A DNA stretch of 53,195 bases, from the NCBI GenBank assembly GCA_964610745.1, contig CAZSYL010000023.1:1-53195 (forward strand), in the 5' to 3' direction. Positions 24,410 to 32,536 of the stretch are shown piece after piece (the stretch's first letter is position 1; every line of letters starts with the position of its first letter). A program made the translations under genes and the position numbers. This DNA comes from SHLQ01 sp964610745. Lineage in GTDB: Bacteria; Actinomycetota; Acidimicrobiia; Acidimicrobiales; SHLQ01. The notes under the pieces are model-generated. The model made no database searches, was not told the origin of the DNA, and saw only the letters and a program-made list of their open reading frames with translations.

Positions 24410-25596
24410 CCGCAAAGCGCAGCCTGATGCTCTCGAGTGGGTTTCTGTTGTTCCTGCTCGCCGTGGCCGCAGTCGCTTGGTGGATCGGAACCCAGGCCCA
24501 AAGCGCGATCCTTCAATCTCAAGCCGGAGAGGTTTCGTCGTTCTCCGTCGACCCGAACGAACCCGGCTTTCGAGCATTCACGACTACCACGGAGACGGTT
24601 CTGGTTCTTCACACCGCGGTGAGGGCCGGGGTTGGCGCCGAATTGGTTGGCGTCACGCTCTTGAGCGGAGGCGACGGTGGCGGTGGAGGCACGGCGGTCA
24701 CGATTCCAAGAACCTTTGTGGATCCGGGTAGCTCGGGAGTACCGCTCGCTGAGCTCTTCGCTGCCGACGGCCTCGACGCCGTGCTGGGCGAGATGCGATC
24801 GGTACTGGGCATCGGCTTTTCCGAAGTCGTTGTTCTCGACGCGTCGTCGTGGACCGGACTCATGATCGCCGACCTTCCACTCACGCTCACATTGCGCAAC
24901 GACCTGGTCCAGGCGGCAAACGAAAGTACTGCGGACGGAGCTAGCCCCGATGGCACGACGACCCAACTTGCGACCGAGGTGCTTCTCGCCGCAGGGACCC
25001 GTGACTTTGACCTAACGGAGATCGCCCTCGTGGCTGGTCACCGCAACCCCGCAGAACCGGGACTGGCGGTGGCTTTGCGACAACAGCAGGTCTGGCGGGC
25101 GTGGATCTCGCGAACAGCAGGAGCAGACGAACGGCCAGAACTTTTTGAGCAGGAGACTGGCTTTGCCAAGCTCATCGGAACGCTCGCCAGCGGTGAGGTC
25201 GCCTATCGGACGATCGATACCGTCACCATCCCAGCGGAGGACCCCGAAGCGACCTTGTACGAGGCCCAGGGTGAGCCCATTGCAGACCTGGTCGCTCAGA
25301 TCGTGCCCTTCCCCGAGTCAGCTTCGCCAGGCGACCGTCCAACGGTATTGCTTCTCGATCCCGCGGTCGCCGACGGTGGGAGCCTCGAGGTCATCTCTGC
25401 CATTGCTCGATCGGGCGGTTTGGTAACCATCCTGGGCAACGCTGAGACCGGCGTGGCCCTCGAGCCGGAGGTCCAGGTTCACGACCCGCTCGCCGCCGAG
25501 GTCGCCGAGGAGATTGCTGATCGTCTCGGTTACCCGATGCCTCGCATCGTCCCTCTCGAAGACGCCACGACCTCCATCACGGTCATTGCTCGCTAG
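24406..25596 (+). CDS. LCP/LytR_C-like membrane-anchored protein
   Basis: The 396-residue protein has one N-terminal membrane anchor (about residues 9-28, GFLLFLLAVAAVAWWIG). The following region resembles a diverged LytR-CpsA-Psr domain (GLDAVLGEMRSVLGIGFSEVVVLDASSWTGLMIADLPLTL). Its C-terminal third resembles the LytR_C domain (PTVLLLDPAVADGGSLEVISAIARSGG). The conserved arginines that bind the polyprenyl pyrophosphate in active LCP ligases are not evident, so catalytic activity is doubtful. The gene overlaps nadD and precedes rsfS. An extracytoplasmic cell-wall role is the best guess. Confidence 0.6.
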   Translation: MTAKRSLMLSSGFLLFLLAVAAVAWWIGTQAQSAILQSQAGEVSSFSVDPNEPGFRAFTTTTETVLVLHTAVRAGVGAELVGVTLLSGGDGGGGGTAVTIPRTFVDPGSSGVPLAELFAADGLDAVLGEMRSVLGIGFSEVVVLDASSWTGLMIADLPLTLTLRNDLVQAANESTADGASPDGTTTQLATEVLLAAGTRDFDLTEIALVAGHRNPAEPGLAVALRQQQVWRAWISRTAGADERPELFEQETGFAKLIGTLASGEVAYRTIDTVTIPAEDPEATLYEAQGEPIADLVAQIVPFPESASPGDRPTVLLLDPAVADGGSLEVISAIARSGGLVTILGNAETGVALEPEVQVHDPLAAEVAEEIADRLGYPMPRIVPLEDATTSITVIAR

Positions 25597-25675
25597 CCAC
25601 CGTGGGTTGGCTGAGATCGGGCATAACATTCCTGCGTGATGTTGTTTTCTGCTGTGAAACCGGGAGTGGCCAGCA

Positions 25676-26077
25676 ATGAGCGTTGATGATGAGATCGTGG
25701 ATTGGGTGGTGACCGCTGCTCGCGCCGCGGACGACAAGCTCGCGATCAACACGCTGGTCGTCGATGTAGGCGAGGTTCTCGGGATCACCGACTACTTTCT
25801 CATCACCGCGGGGGCGAACCCCCGTCAGGTGCGCGCCATTGCGAACAACATCGAAGAGATGGTCGCCCGCGACGGGGGACCGCACACGCTGCGCAAAGAA
25901 GGTCACGACACCTTTGAGTGGGTGCTGCTCGACTTCGGCAGCTTTATCTGTCACATCTTCGTCGAAGAGCACCGCGCCTACTACGAACTCGAACGCCTCT
26001 GGGGCGATCGCCCCAGAATTGCTTGGGCCAAAGACGACGACCCCGAAGAAGAACGCGCCGACAGCGAAGAGGAATAA
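25676..26077 (+). CDS. rsfS: Ribosome silencing factor RsfS
   Basis: The 133-residue protein binds L14 on the 50S subunit and blocks subunit joining under starvation. It carries the RsfS/YbeB signature GITDYFLITAGANPRQVRAIANNIEE and the WVLLDFGSFICHIFVEEHRAYYELERLWGD C-terminal core (read in two parts). A short acidic tail (DDPEEERADSEEE) is extra. SD-like GGGAG precedes the ATG. It ends the nadD operon, just before a repeat-rich intergenic stretch. Confidence 0.95.
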   Translation: MSVDDEIVDWVVTAARAADDKLAINTLVVDVGEVLGITDYFLITAGANPRQVRAIANNIEEMVARDGGPHTLRKEGHDTFEWVLLDFGSFICHIFVEEHRAYYELERLWGDRPRIAWAKDDDPEEERADSEEE

Positions 26078-26114
26078 CCGCGTCGGTGAGCGCGGCCTCT
26101 AGAAGCCCACCGCC

Positions 26115-26397
26115 TTTGGGGTCACGTCTTTGGGGTCAGGTCTCACTTTCACCCACAGTCTTTGGGGGTCAGGTCTCACTTTCACTCCTTCTGCCGAGTG
26201 GATCGCCAAAACCGATAGCAATTCAGCGGTTTTGCTGACGCGGCGTGAGGTGCACGGTTCGTTGCGGTAATCGCCGGAGATCAGACGAAGCGGTGTGCTC
26301 GATGGCGAGTGTTGTGTTTTCAACGTTCTTTTGGGTCGGTCGATGAAAGTGAGACCTGACCCCAATCAAAAGCGGGTGAGAATGAGACCTGACCCCA
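26115..26397. repeat. MITE-like element with paired GGGGTCAGGTCTCACTTTC repeats
   Basis: TTTGGGGTCAGGTCTCACTTTCAC is present at 26129-26152 and, with one more G, at 26161-26185. A truncated copy (TTTGGGGTCACGTC) lies at 26115-26128. Two inverted copies follow at 26345-26364 (GAAAGTGAGACCTGACCCCA) and 26380-26397. They enclose about 160 bp without an open frame of note. The inverted arrangement suggests a non-autonomous mobile element or a REP-like array. No transposase is in the window. Confidence 0.8.
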
Positions 26398-26426
26398 TTG
26401 GATCGAAATTGCGGGCAAAACAGCTA

Positions 26427-26457
26427 AACCGCACCGGCGAGGAAGGCCAGTGCGGTT
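26427..26457 (-). terminator. Probable terminator of tRNA-Ala
   Basis: AACCGCAC (26427-26434) and GTGCGGTT (26450-26457) form an 8-bp stem. Read on the minus strand it follows the tRNA and is followed by TAGCTGTTTT. Confidence 0.6.
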
Positions 26458-26478
26458 CTTTGTTCATTCAGGTTTTCG

Positions 26479-26551
26479 TGGAGCTAAGGAGAATTGAACT
26501 CCTGACCTCTTCCGTGCCACGGAAGCGCTCTACCAACTGAGCTATAGCCCC
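26479..26551 (-). tRNA. tRNA-Ala(GGC)
   Basis: On the minus strand the 73-nt gene folds as a cloverleaf. The acceptor GGGGCTA pairs with TAGCTCC, the D-arm is GCTCAGTTGGTAGAGC, and the anticodon stem CTTCC/GGAAG holds loop GTGGCAC with anticodon GGC. The T-arm is AGGAGTTCAATTCTCCT-like (GGAG/CTCC). The CCA end is not encoded (discriminator A followed by CGA). Confidence 0.95.
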
Positions 26552-26724
26552 TGAAACTGAAGTTGAAGACTATCAGCTCGTCTGAGTGACGCGTCGACAT
26601 AATTCGAATCTGGAACTGGGGCAGATCCCAAGAAACACGTCTGCGTGGCTTAGGGGTCCAGTACCCGTTGCCGATAGAAGTCCAGCCCATATCCTCGGTG
26701 GTTCGGCGGCGAATACAGAATCGT

Positions 26725-27750
26725 ATGAAATTGTCACAATTTGAGACGCTTGCGGCGGACCAGTTTGGTCTAAAGCCGGAAGCTCCAGCACGGCAGATGG
26801 ACGCTGGAAACATCAATCGAACGGCGGTGATTACCTCAACTGAGGGCGTCTTTGTTGTGCAGGACATCAACACGGCGATCTTCACGAGACCCGACGACCT
26901 CATGGACAACATTGAGAAGGTCGTGGCATGCCAGCACATGCACAACCTCGCAACGATCGAGTTGTGCCGAACCGTGGACGGCGAGTTAATCGCGATCCAC
27001 GACGGGATGCCATGGCGCTGCTACCGGTTTGTCGAAGGCAACGCCACCCCACCAATCCGGACGCGCGACGATGCGCAGTCGACCGCGAGGGCCTTTGGTC
27101 GTTATGCGAGAGCGATCGACGGACTCGAACTCGTCGAACATCTACCCGGGTATCACGACTTCGATGGCAGGGTCGCGGCCTTCCAAGAGACGGTGGACGA
27201 TGACGAGCTCGGTCGGTTGAGCAACTGTGCCCAGCACGTTGAAGATCTCATTGCGATGGTCGATCGGCTCCGAGTTACCTCCGCCTTCGATGCGTGGCTT
27301 GAGGTTCCAGTGCGCAATGCACATAACGATGCCAAAGGTCCGAACTGCATCGTTGGCGGAGCGGGACGAACGATCATCGACCTCGACACGACCATGCCCG
27401 GAACGTTGCTGTCCGATGTTGGTGAACTCGTCAGGTCGAGTACTCGTCACATGAACGAGGCGTCACCGGAAGCCGTGATGGCGCAGATCGCTTCGGTGAA
27501 CCGTGGCTTTCTCGCCGGTTACGGCGGAGACCTAACCGACGCTGAGCATGCCAGCATGCTGCTCGCTGGGCCGTTGATGACCGTCGAGAACAGCGTGCGT
27601 TTCATGGCTGACCACCTCTCGGGAGACAAGTACTACGGGGCTGACGCAACGGATCAGAACCTCGACCGTGCCATCGCCCAGCTGCGGTTGGCCGAGCGTC
27701 TGGTCGAAGTCATCGAACTCGCCACCTCTGGGGCCCTCGGCGCTGCGTGA
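26725..27750 (+). CDS. APH-fold phosphotransferase similar to N-acetylhexosamine kinase NahK
   Basis: The 341-residue protein has the aminoglycoside-phosphotransferase/choline-kinase fold. An N-terminal segment NINRTAVITSTEGVFVVQDI and FTRPDDLMDNIEKV resembles NahK-type sugar-1-kinases. The catalytic loop reads NAHNDAKGPNCIV (H-N-D), and the metal-binding segment is IIDLDTTMPGTLLSDVGELVRS. It therefore probably phosphorylates a small hydroxylated substrate, possibly an amino sugar; that specificity is inference. The ATG at 26725 is preferred to an earlier frame start at 26668 because the homologous part begins there. It follows the tRNA on the opposite strand and is monocistronic. Confidence 0.75.
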   Translation: MKLSQFETLAADQFGLKPEAPARQMDAGNINRTAVITSTEGVFVVQDINTAIFTRPDDLMDNIEKVVACQHMHNLATIELCRTVDGELIAIHDGMPWRCYRFVEGNATPPIRTRDDAQSTARAFGRYARAIDGLELVEHLPGYHDFDGRVAAFQETVDDDELGRLSNCAQHVEDLIAMVDRLRVTSAFDAWLEVPVRNAHNDAKGPNCIVGGAGRTIIDLDTTMPGTLLSDVGELVRSSTRHMNEASPEAVMAQIASVNRGFLAGYGGDLTDAEHASMLLAGPLMTVENSVRFMADHLSGDKYYGADATDQNLDRAIAQLRLAERLVEVIELATSGALGAA

Positions 27751-27766
27751 GGCCAGCAATGCCGAC

Positions 27767-28174
27767 CTATGAGTCGAGGATGATCGACTCGCAGAAGACA
27801 CGACCTTCGCGAACAGGTTCGATGGAGACCGAGTAGAACTGCTCGACGATGCCCTCGGTCGAGGACGACTCGATCACGCTGTCCGAGACCCGCACGAGCT
27901 CGTCGGGGTCGACGAGCTCGCCTGCGTTCCAGACGTGTACGTAATCGGCGTGGGTATCGATGTCGCCGTCGACGATGGTGATCATCACGCGGTCGGTGTC
28001 GCCAATCTGGGCGAGCCGGCAATCGATCGCGTCGGTGTCGCCGACGATCGGGACATCGACGCCCGGCAGGTTCGCCCACGCTGGCAAGTCGATGATGTCG
28101 CCGCCGGCGAGCAGGGCAAGGACGACGACGACCGAAACGACGCCACCGCCAGCTAGCGCGATCTTCTTCTTCAC
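27767..28174 (-). CDS. Membrane-anchored hypothetical protein
   Basis: I do not recognise this 135-residue protein. It begins with a basic stretch (KKKIALAGGG), then one hydrophobic segment (about residues 10-26, VVSVVVVLALLAGG), which is a signal anchor or an uncleaved signal peptide. The external part is acidic and beta-prone (GDTDRVMITIVDGDIDTHADYVHV) with two cysteines (DCRLA, FCESI) that may pair. The GTG at 28174 overlaps the stop of the upstream kinase gene (GTGA), so it is cotranscribed with it. Function unknown. Confidence 0.65.
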   Translation of the reverse strand: MKKKIALAGGGVVSVVVVLALLAGGDIIDLPAWANLPGVDVPIVGDTDAIDCRLAQIGDTDRVMITIVDGDIDTHADYVHVWNAGELVDPDELVRVSDSVIESSSTEGIVEQFYSVSIEPVREGRVFCESIILDS

Positions 28175-29250
28175 GATTCTGCGCCGATCAACTCGAGCGA
28201 TTGTGCTGCGAGCGTCGAGACCCGTTGGGCCCAATCGTCGACGTCGAAGTCGTCGTCGTTGCCCATTGCGCCCGCCCGATAACGGTCGACCACACCATCG
28301 AGAATGCAGGCGAGTCGCCAGGTGGCGAACGCCTGGAAGTAGCCAACATTGCCAACGGAGCGACCAATGGCCTCCTCATAGACAGCAATGACTTCGTCTC
28401 GTTCGATGAAGCCATCTGCGAGCGTCGGCGGTTCACTCAGCGCGATGACCTCGTCTCCGGGTCGAGTCCAATAGGTCAACATGGCGCCGAGGTCAGCAAG
28501 AGGGTCGCCAAGCGTTGTTAGTTCCCAATCGAGGACTGCCTTTACCTGTCCGGCGTCATCGATGATCGTGTTGTCGAGCCGGTAGTCGCCGTGGACCAAA
28601 CGGGCCGGACCCTGGTCGGGCATCTGAGCGACGAGTTTTTCATGCGCGGAGATGATCAAGGGATCGGTCGGGGATTCGACAGCGTCCACCTGGCGGCGCC
28701 AACGACGAAGCTGACGTTCGATGTAGCCATCGCGCTTCGCAAAGTCGCCAAGGCCAACCTCATCGATATCGACCTGGTGAATTTTGACCAGGTTCTCGAT
28801 CGTCGAGATCCCCATGGCCCGACGCGTTGCAAGGTCGAAGTTCTCCGCTGTGCTTTTATCTCTTACCACCGTGCCGTCGATCCACTCCATCACATAGAAC
28901 GGTGCGTCGTTGACCGAAACATCTTCGCAAAGACCGACCATTTCAGGGACGGGAACCGCAGTTGGTTCCAATGCCGACATGACGCGATGCTCGCGGGCCA
29001 TGTCGTGGGCAGTGGCGAGGACATGGCCGGTCGGAGGTCGGCGAAGCGCCCATTGGGTTCCGGCTTCATCGACGACACGGAAGGTCAGGTTTGAACGTCC
29101 TCCGGTTATCTGTTCAAACGAGAGCGATCCTTCGACGGTTCCTCCGTTTGGGGCGAGCGCGGCCTGAAGCCACTCGGTCACCGCTGCCACATCGATGCCG
29201 GCTGGAGTGTCGGCCGGGCTGTTCGTTTCGCTCATTCTGTTCATGCTCAC
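28171..29250 (-). CDS. Phosphotransferase family protein (ACAD10/11-type APH fold)
   Basis: The 359-residue protein has an APH-fold kinase domain: ITGGRSNLTFRVVD (nucleotide loop), WALRRPP (lysine replaced by arginine region), catalytic loop VHGDYRLDNTIID and metal site VLDWELTTLGDPLADLG. It most resembles the APH domains linked to acyl-CoA dehydrogenases (ACAD10/11), which phosphorylate 4-hydroxyacyl-CoAs. That substrate is inference. The start GTG at 29250 follows a TACGCT box by 6 nt; later ATGs at 29244 and 29235 are alternatives. It is divergent from the thioredoxin gene. Confidence 0.85.
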   Translation of the reverse strand: MSMNRMSETNSPADTPAGIDVAAVTEWLQAALAPNGGTVEGSLSFEQITGGRSNLTFRVVDEAGTQWALRRPPTGHVLATAHDMAREHRVMSALEPTAVPVPEMVGLCEDVSVNDAPFYVMEWIDGTVVRDKSTAENFDLATRRAMGISTIENLVKIHQVDIDEVGLGDFAKRDGYIERQLRRWRRQVDAVESPTDPLIISAHEKLVAQMPDQGPARLVHGDYRLDNTIIDDAGQVKAVLDWELTTLGDPLADLGAMLTYWTRPGDEVIALSEPPTLADGFIERDEVIAVYEEAIGRSVGNVGYFQAFATWRLACILDGVVDRYRAGAMGNDDDFDVDDWAQRVSTLAAQSLELIGAES

Positions 29251-29256
29251 CCCCAC

Positions 29257-29262
29257 AGCGTA
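29257..29262 (-). promoter_or_regulatory. -10 box of the phosphotransferase gene (leaderless)
   Basis: TACGCT (minus) is followed by 6 nt and GTG at 29250. A second TACGCT on the plus strand at 29282-29287 probably serves the divergent thioredoxin gene. Confidence 0.5.
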
Positions 29263-29317
29263 CGCGCTCGGTTGTGGAGGCTACGCTTTGAGAGTTCAGC
29301 AAGACTTGGAGCAAAGC

Positions 29318-29977
29318 ATGGCCGATGTAACCGACGAGACCTTTGAGACCGACGTCGTCGAGCGGTCAAAGACCGTGCCGGTCGTTGTGGATCTATGGGC
29401 GCCATGGTGTGGCCCGTGCCAGTCGCTCGGACCGATTCTCGAGAAGGTCATCGGCGAAACTCAGGGCCTGGTCGAACTGGCAAAGGTGGACGTCGACGAG
29501 AATCCTGCGGTCTCACAAGCCTTCCAGGTCCAATCCATCCCCGCGGTGTATGCCATGTATGACGGCAAGGTCGTCAATGGGTTCATGGGGGCTCAGGGCG
29601 AACCCGAGGTCGTCAAGTTCGTACAGGAACTCATCGACCTGGCCGCCCAAGAGAGCGGCGAGGTTGCCGAGGGCGAAGGTGGCGAGGAGCCTGCTGGCGG
29701 AGCCGAATCGTCGATCAACGCGGCCGCCGCGGCAGCCCCAAGCGGCGCCATTAGGCCCGATGCAGTGATCTCTGAGCCGGAAATGGCAGCGCCAGCGCCT
29801 GCGGCACCGAGCGCGGCCGAGGCCGACGAGATCGAAGCGGAGCTCAAGACGTTGCTGACGACGGTCAAGGGCGACGACGTTGCACGAGAGCGCTATCTCG
29901 AGCTGCTCGATCAGCTGGGCGCGGCGGACCCGCGAACGAACGACTACCGGCGCAAGCTCGCAACTGCGCTCTTCTAG
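29318..29977 (+). CDS. Thioredoxin-domain protein with C-terminal TPR-like domain (CnoX/YbbN type)
   Basis: The 219-residue cytoplasmic protein has an N-terminal thioredoxin domain (about 1-110) with active site WCGPC in LWAPWCGPCQSLGPIL and the cis-proline region SIPAVYAMYDGKVV. A long Ala/Pro/Glu linker (about 115-165) leads to a helical tail (EADEIEAELKTLLTTVKGDD, RERYLELLDQLGAADPRTNDYRRKLATALF in part) like the TPR part of CnoX/YbbN co-chaperones. The ATG at 29318 has GGAG about 8 nt upstream; an earlier frame start at 29195 overlaps the divergent promoter and is rejected. A redox-protective holdase role is likely. Confidence 0.85.
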   Translation: MADVTDETFETDVVERSKTVPVVVDLWAPWCGPCQSLGPILEKVIGETQGLVELAKVDVDENPAVSQAFQVQSIPAVYAMYDGKVVNGFMGAQGEPEVVKFVQELIDLAAQESGEVAEGEGGEEPAGGAESSINAAAAAAPSGAIRPDAVISEPEMAAPAPAAPSAAEADEIEAELKTLLTTVKGDDVARERYLELLDQLGAADPRTNDYRRKLATALF

Positions 29978-30073
29978 AGCCGGTCAGTCCTGCGATCTCA
30001 AAGAACTGCAGATGTGGACGAGCAAAGCTCTCGCGTCGCATACCGGAAGCGTTAATGTGTACGAGATCCGACG

Positions 30074-30571
30074 GTGCGGGTCATGGGCGAAGCGGAGGTG
30101 GCCTTGAGGCTGGCAATTGGCAGGTTGTATTTCCTGCTCCTTCCGATCTTGACCGTCGCGTGGTTAGGGGTGACCTTTGCAGTTCAGGAACCCTTCCCGA
30201 CGCTGGTCATGCCCGGTTTTGGCCGCTCACCGGAGATCTCAGAACTCACCACTTTTGAGCGCTCGGTGTTTCTGGTCGGAGACGACGCTGATGATCGTTC
30301 CGAGGTGACGTCCCTCGAGTTCTCCAACCTCGACTTCACCCAATCACAGTCGCTCCCGCTCATCGATGGAATCCAACGGGAGCTGCCCGATCTTGACCCG
30401 GAGCTGCAAGCGTGGATCCACCAGCGGCTGGCCGAGATCGTTCCGGCCCGCTGTGGTGAAACGGTTGAGTTTCGCAGAGAGACGGTGCGTGTCGACGAGG
30501 AAGAAGCCATCGTGGCGATCGACCCTCCCCTGGAAAGTCACGTGATCGGGGCGTTGCAGTGCACCGATTAA
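30074..30571 (+). CDS. Hypothetical membrane-anchored protein upstream of the HTTM-like gene
   Basis: This 165-residue protein is not recognised. It has a single N-terminal hydrophobic segment (about residues 14-34, LYFLLLPILTVAWLGVTFAV), then an acidic extracytoplasmic region with two cysteines. The downstream membrane-protein gene starts within 6 bp of its stop, so the two probably work together. HTTM-type proteins are often encoded with small partners of this kind. Start is uncertain between GTG 30074 and ATG 30083. Confidence 0.6.
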   Translation: MRVMGEAEVALRLAIGRLYFLLLPILTVAWLGVTFAVQEPFPTLVMPGFGRSPEISELTTFERSVFLVGDDADDRSEVTSLEFSNLDFTQSQSLPLIDGIQRELPDLDPELQAWIHQRLAEIVPARCGETVEFRRETVRVDEEEAIVAIDPPLESHVIGALQCTD

Positions 30572-30576
30572 ACCCG

Positions 30577-31632
30577 ATGGGTCTGCTCGATCGGGTCAAC
30601 GCTCGTTGGGTCGAGGCAGATCACGAGGTCACGGATTCGCAGTGGAAGAACACCAGGCTTATTGCACTTGGGTTGTTGCTGCTCGGTCCACACCTGCCGC
30701 GGTTGGGTGCGGTTGCTGACGTGCCAGATGCGCTGATCAACTCACGGCTTCGGTTTCCAGCCGGGTTCCTCGCGACCGGCCCGAGCGCACTGCTCATCGC
30801 TCTGGCTCTCGCCACCGTGGTGAGCGTCGGTCTTGCTCTTGGCGGCTTCCGGGTCCGGATTTTTGGTACCGCGGCAGCGTTGCTGTTGCTCGTTGGAAAC
30901 TCGATTCTCTTCAGCGTCGAGAACAAGATCGTGCATCACCAGTGGGTGATGTATGTCGTGTTTGTGATGTCGCTGACTATTTGGTCTGGTCGGGATCGGG
31001 TCCTCGGTGTGTGGTCGCCTCGACTGCTCCTTTCGTGGCTGATCGCCTGGGGCCTAATGACCTCGGCGCTCGTCAAAGTGCGCGGTGGCTGGCTGAACCT
31101 GGGACAGTCAGTAGTTCGTTCCCAACTCGATGTTCAGGCCGTGGCCCAGGGACGTTTCCCGTCGGTCGCGCAGGTATTGCGTGACCTCCTTGGAGAGTCC
31201 TTTCTCTGGGAGTTTGCCGACTATGCGACCGTTGGACTCGAGCTCGGCCTGGTCGTCCTCGTTCTCCGTCCATCGTGGTTTCGAGGAGGCTTGCTCCTGC
31301 TGATCGGATTTCACATCGCGATCCTGCTCACGCTGGGAATCTCATTTGTGGCGATCCTGCCGGCATATGTTCCCTTCTTTGCCGAGGTTATGCCTCGTAG
31401 AAGCCTCCCGACCGTGTCGGCTGAGGCGCTCGTGGCCGGGGTGCTCTCGGTGGTTGCTCTCGTGGCCGTTGCTGCTTCAATACCGGACGCGACGGCATGG
31501 TTGCTTTCGTGGGTTCCGCTGGAGCCAGAAGTCGTCGGCGGTGTCGCGCTGCTGCTTCTTCCTGCGCTGTTCTTGAGGAAGGTCGCGCTGCAAGCCACTG
31601 GACGGTTTGAGCAGGTCGCGACTCCGGCCTAG
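30577..31632 (+). CDS. Polytopic membrane protein, possibly HTTM/gamma-carboxylase-like
   Basis: The 351-residue protein has about nine hydrophobic segments separated by short loops. Features such as FRFPAGFL-like loop (SRLRFPAGFLATGP), ENKIVHHQWVMYVVFVMSLTIW and a DYATVGLELGLVVLVL helix recall the HTTM membrane domain of vitamin-K-dependent gamma-carboxylase homologues, but no decisive motif is visible. The ATG at 30577 is preferred to GTG 30559, which lies inside the preceding gene. Function unknown. Confidence 0.6.
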   Translation: MGLLDRVNARWVEADHEVTDSQWKNTRLIALGLLLLGPHLPRLGAVADVPDALINSRLRFPAGFLATGPSALLIALALATVVSVGLALGGFRVRIFGTAAALLLLVGNSILFSVENKIVHHQWVMYVVFVMSLTIWSGRDRVLGVWSPRLLLSWLIAWGLMTSALVKVRGGWLNLGQSVVRSQLDVQAVAQGRFPSVAQVLRDLLGESFLWEFADYATVGLELGLVVLVLRPSWFRGGLLLLIGFHIAILLTLGISFVAILPAYVPFFAEVMPRRSLPTVSAEALVAGVLSVVALVAVAASIPDATAWLLSWVPLEPEVVGGVALLLLPALFLRKVALQATGRFEQVATPA

Positions 31633-31738
31633 CGAGAGCCGACGCCGTCCAACCCGGGTGGACGAGCAGTGCCACTGGCACTACGGTCGTCGGTGAAGAC
31701 GCTTCCCCCTTGTTTTCGATGTGTGAGGAAGTTTCACC

Positions 31739-32536
31739 ATGTCTGGGTTGCACGATGGTGCTCCAGATCCGCTGGCGGCTCTGCGGTCCAGTGACCGTCG
31801 ACCGCCGTCGGTGATATGGAAAGAACGGATGTCCCAATACGGGACCGAAACCGTGGCGCGTCTTGCTGGTCGGGTCGGTGTGGCTGCATTGGTGGTCGCG
31901 CTTGCTGTCGGGCTTGGGTGGAGACTGTTCGTTGACTCGGCACCCCCGGTGGAGGCGAGTCTTCCGTTTGCCACGGGAGCGCTGGATGAGCCGGCAGGCT
32001 TGGGCGAGCCAGTTCTTGACGAGAACCCCGACCCCGTCGCCGAGGTTTCTTCGACCGTGCCCACCGATTCGGGACTCGCCGAGGAGACCGAAGTTGTCCT
32101 GCATGTTGCGGGAGCGGTGGCGCACCCTGGTCTGATTCGCGGAAACGCTTCGTGGCGCATCGACGATGCCATACAGGCAGCGGGAGGCTTGAGCCCATCG
32201 GCCGACCCCGACCGAGTAAATCTGGCGGCTCCGGTGCTCGATGGGCAGCGGATCTTCGTTCCGTACGTCGACGAGCCCATTCCGACCGTTGTCCAGCCTG
32301 AGCAGCCGTTGGCATCGCGCAGCGATCCTTTGGTCGAAGGTGGACCGTTGGTCGATCTCAATACCGCCGACTCTGCGCGCCTCGAGGACCTACCGGGTAT
32401 CGGGCCTGCGACCGCTACGGCGATCATCTCGCACCGACAGGAGTTCGGTCGCTTCGCCAGCGTGGACTCGCTCATTGCGGTGTCCGGGATCGGGCCCGCT
32501 ACGGTCGATTCGCTTCGCGACCATGTCACGGTCTGA
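31739..32536 (+). CDS. comEA: ComEA-like competence protein
   Basis: The 265-residue protein is a DNA receptor for transformation. A cytoplasmic N-terminus is followed by one membrane segment (about 40-62, LAGRVGVAALVVALAVGLGW). An SLBB domain (VVLHVAGAVAHPGLIRGNAS, about 120-180) precedes a helix-hairpin-helix DNA-binding domain (VDLNTADSARLEDLPGIGPA, TATAIISHRQEFGRF, about 205-265). GAGGAAG stands 6-7 nt before the ATG. It overlaps comEC by 14 bp. SLBB plus HhH is the actinobacterial/Firmicutes ComEA arrangement. Confidence 0.92.
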   Translation: MSGLHDGAPDPLAALRSSDRRPPSVIWKERMSQYGTETVARLAGRVGVAALVVALAVGLGWRLFVDSAPPVEASLPFATGALDEPAGLGEPVLDENPDPVAEVSSTVPTDSGLAEETEVVLHVAGAVAHPGLIRGNASWRIDDAIQAAGGLSPSADPDRVNLAAPVLDGQRIFVPYVDEPIPTVVQPEQPLASRSDPLVEGGPLVDLNTADSARLEDLPGIGPATATAIISHRQEFGRFASVDSLIAVSGIGPATVDSLRDHVTV

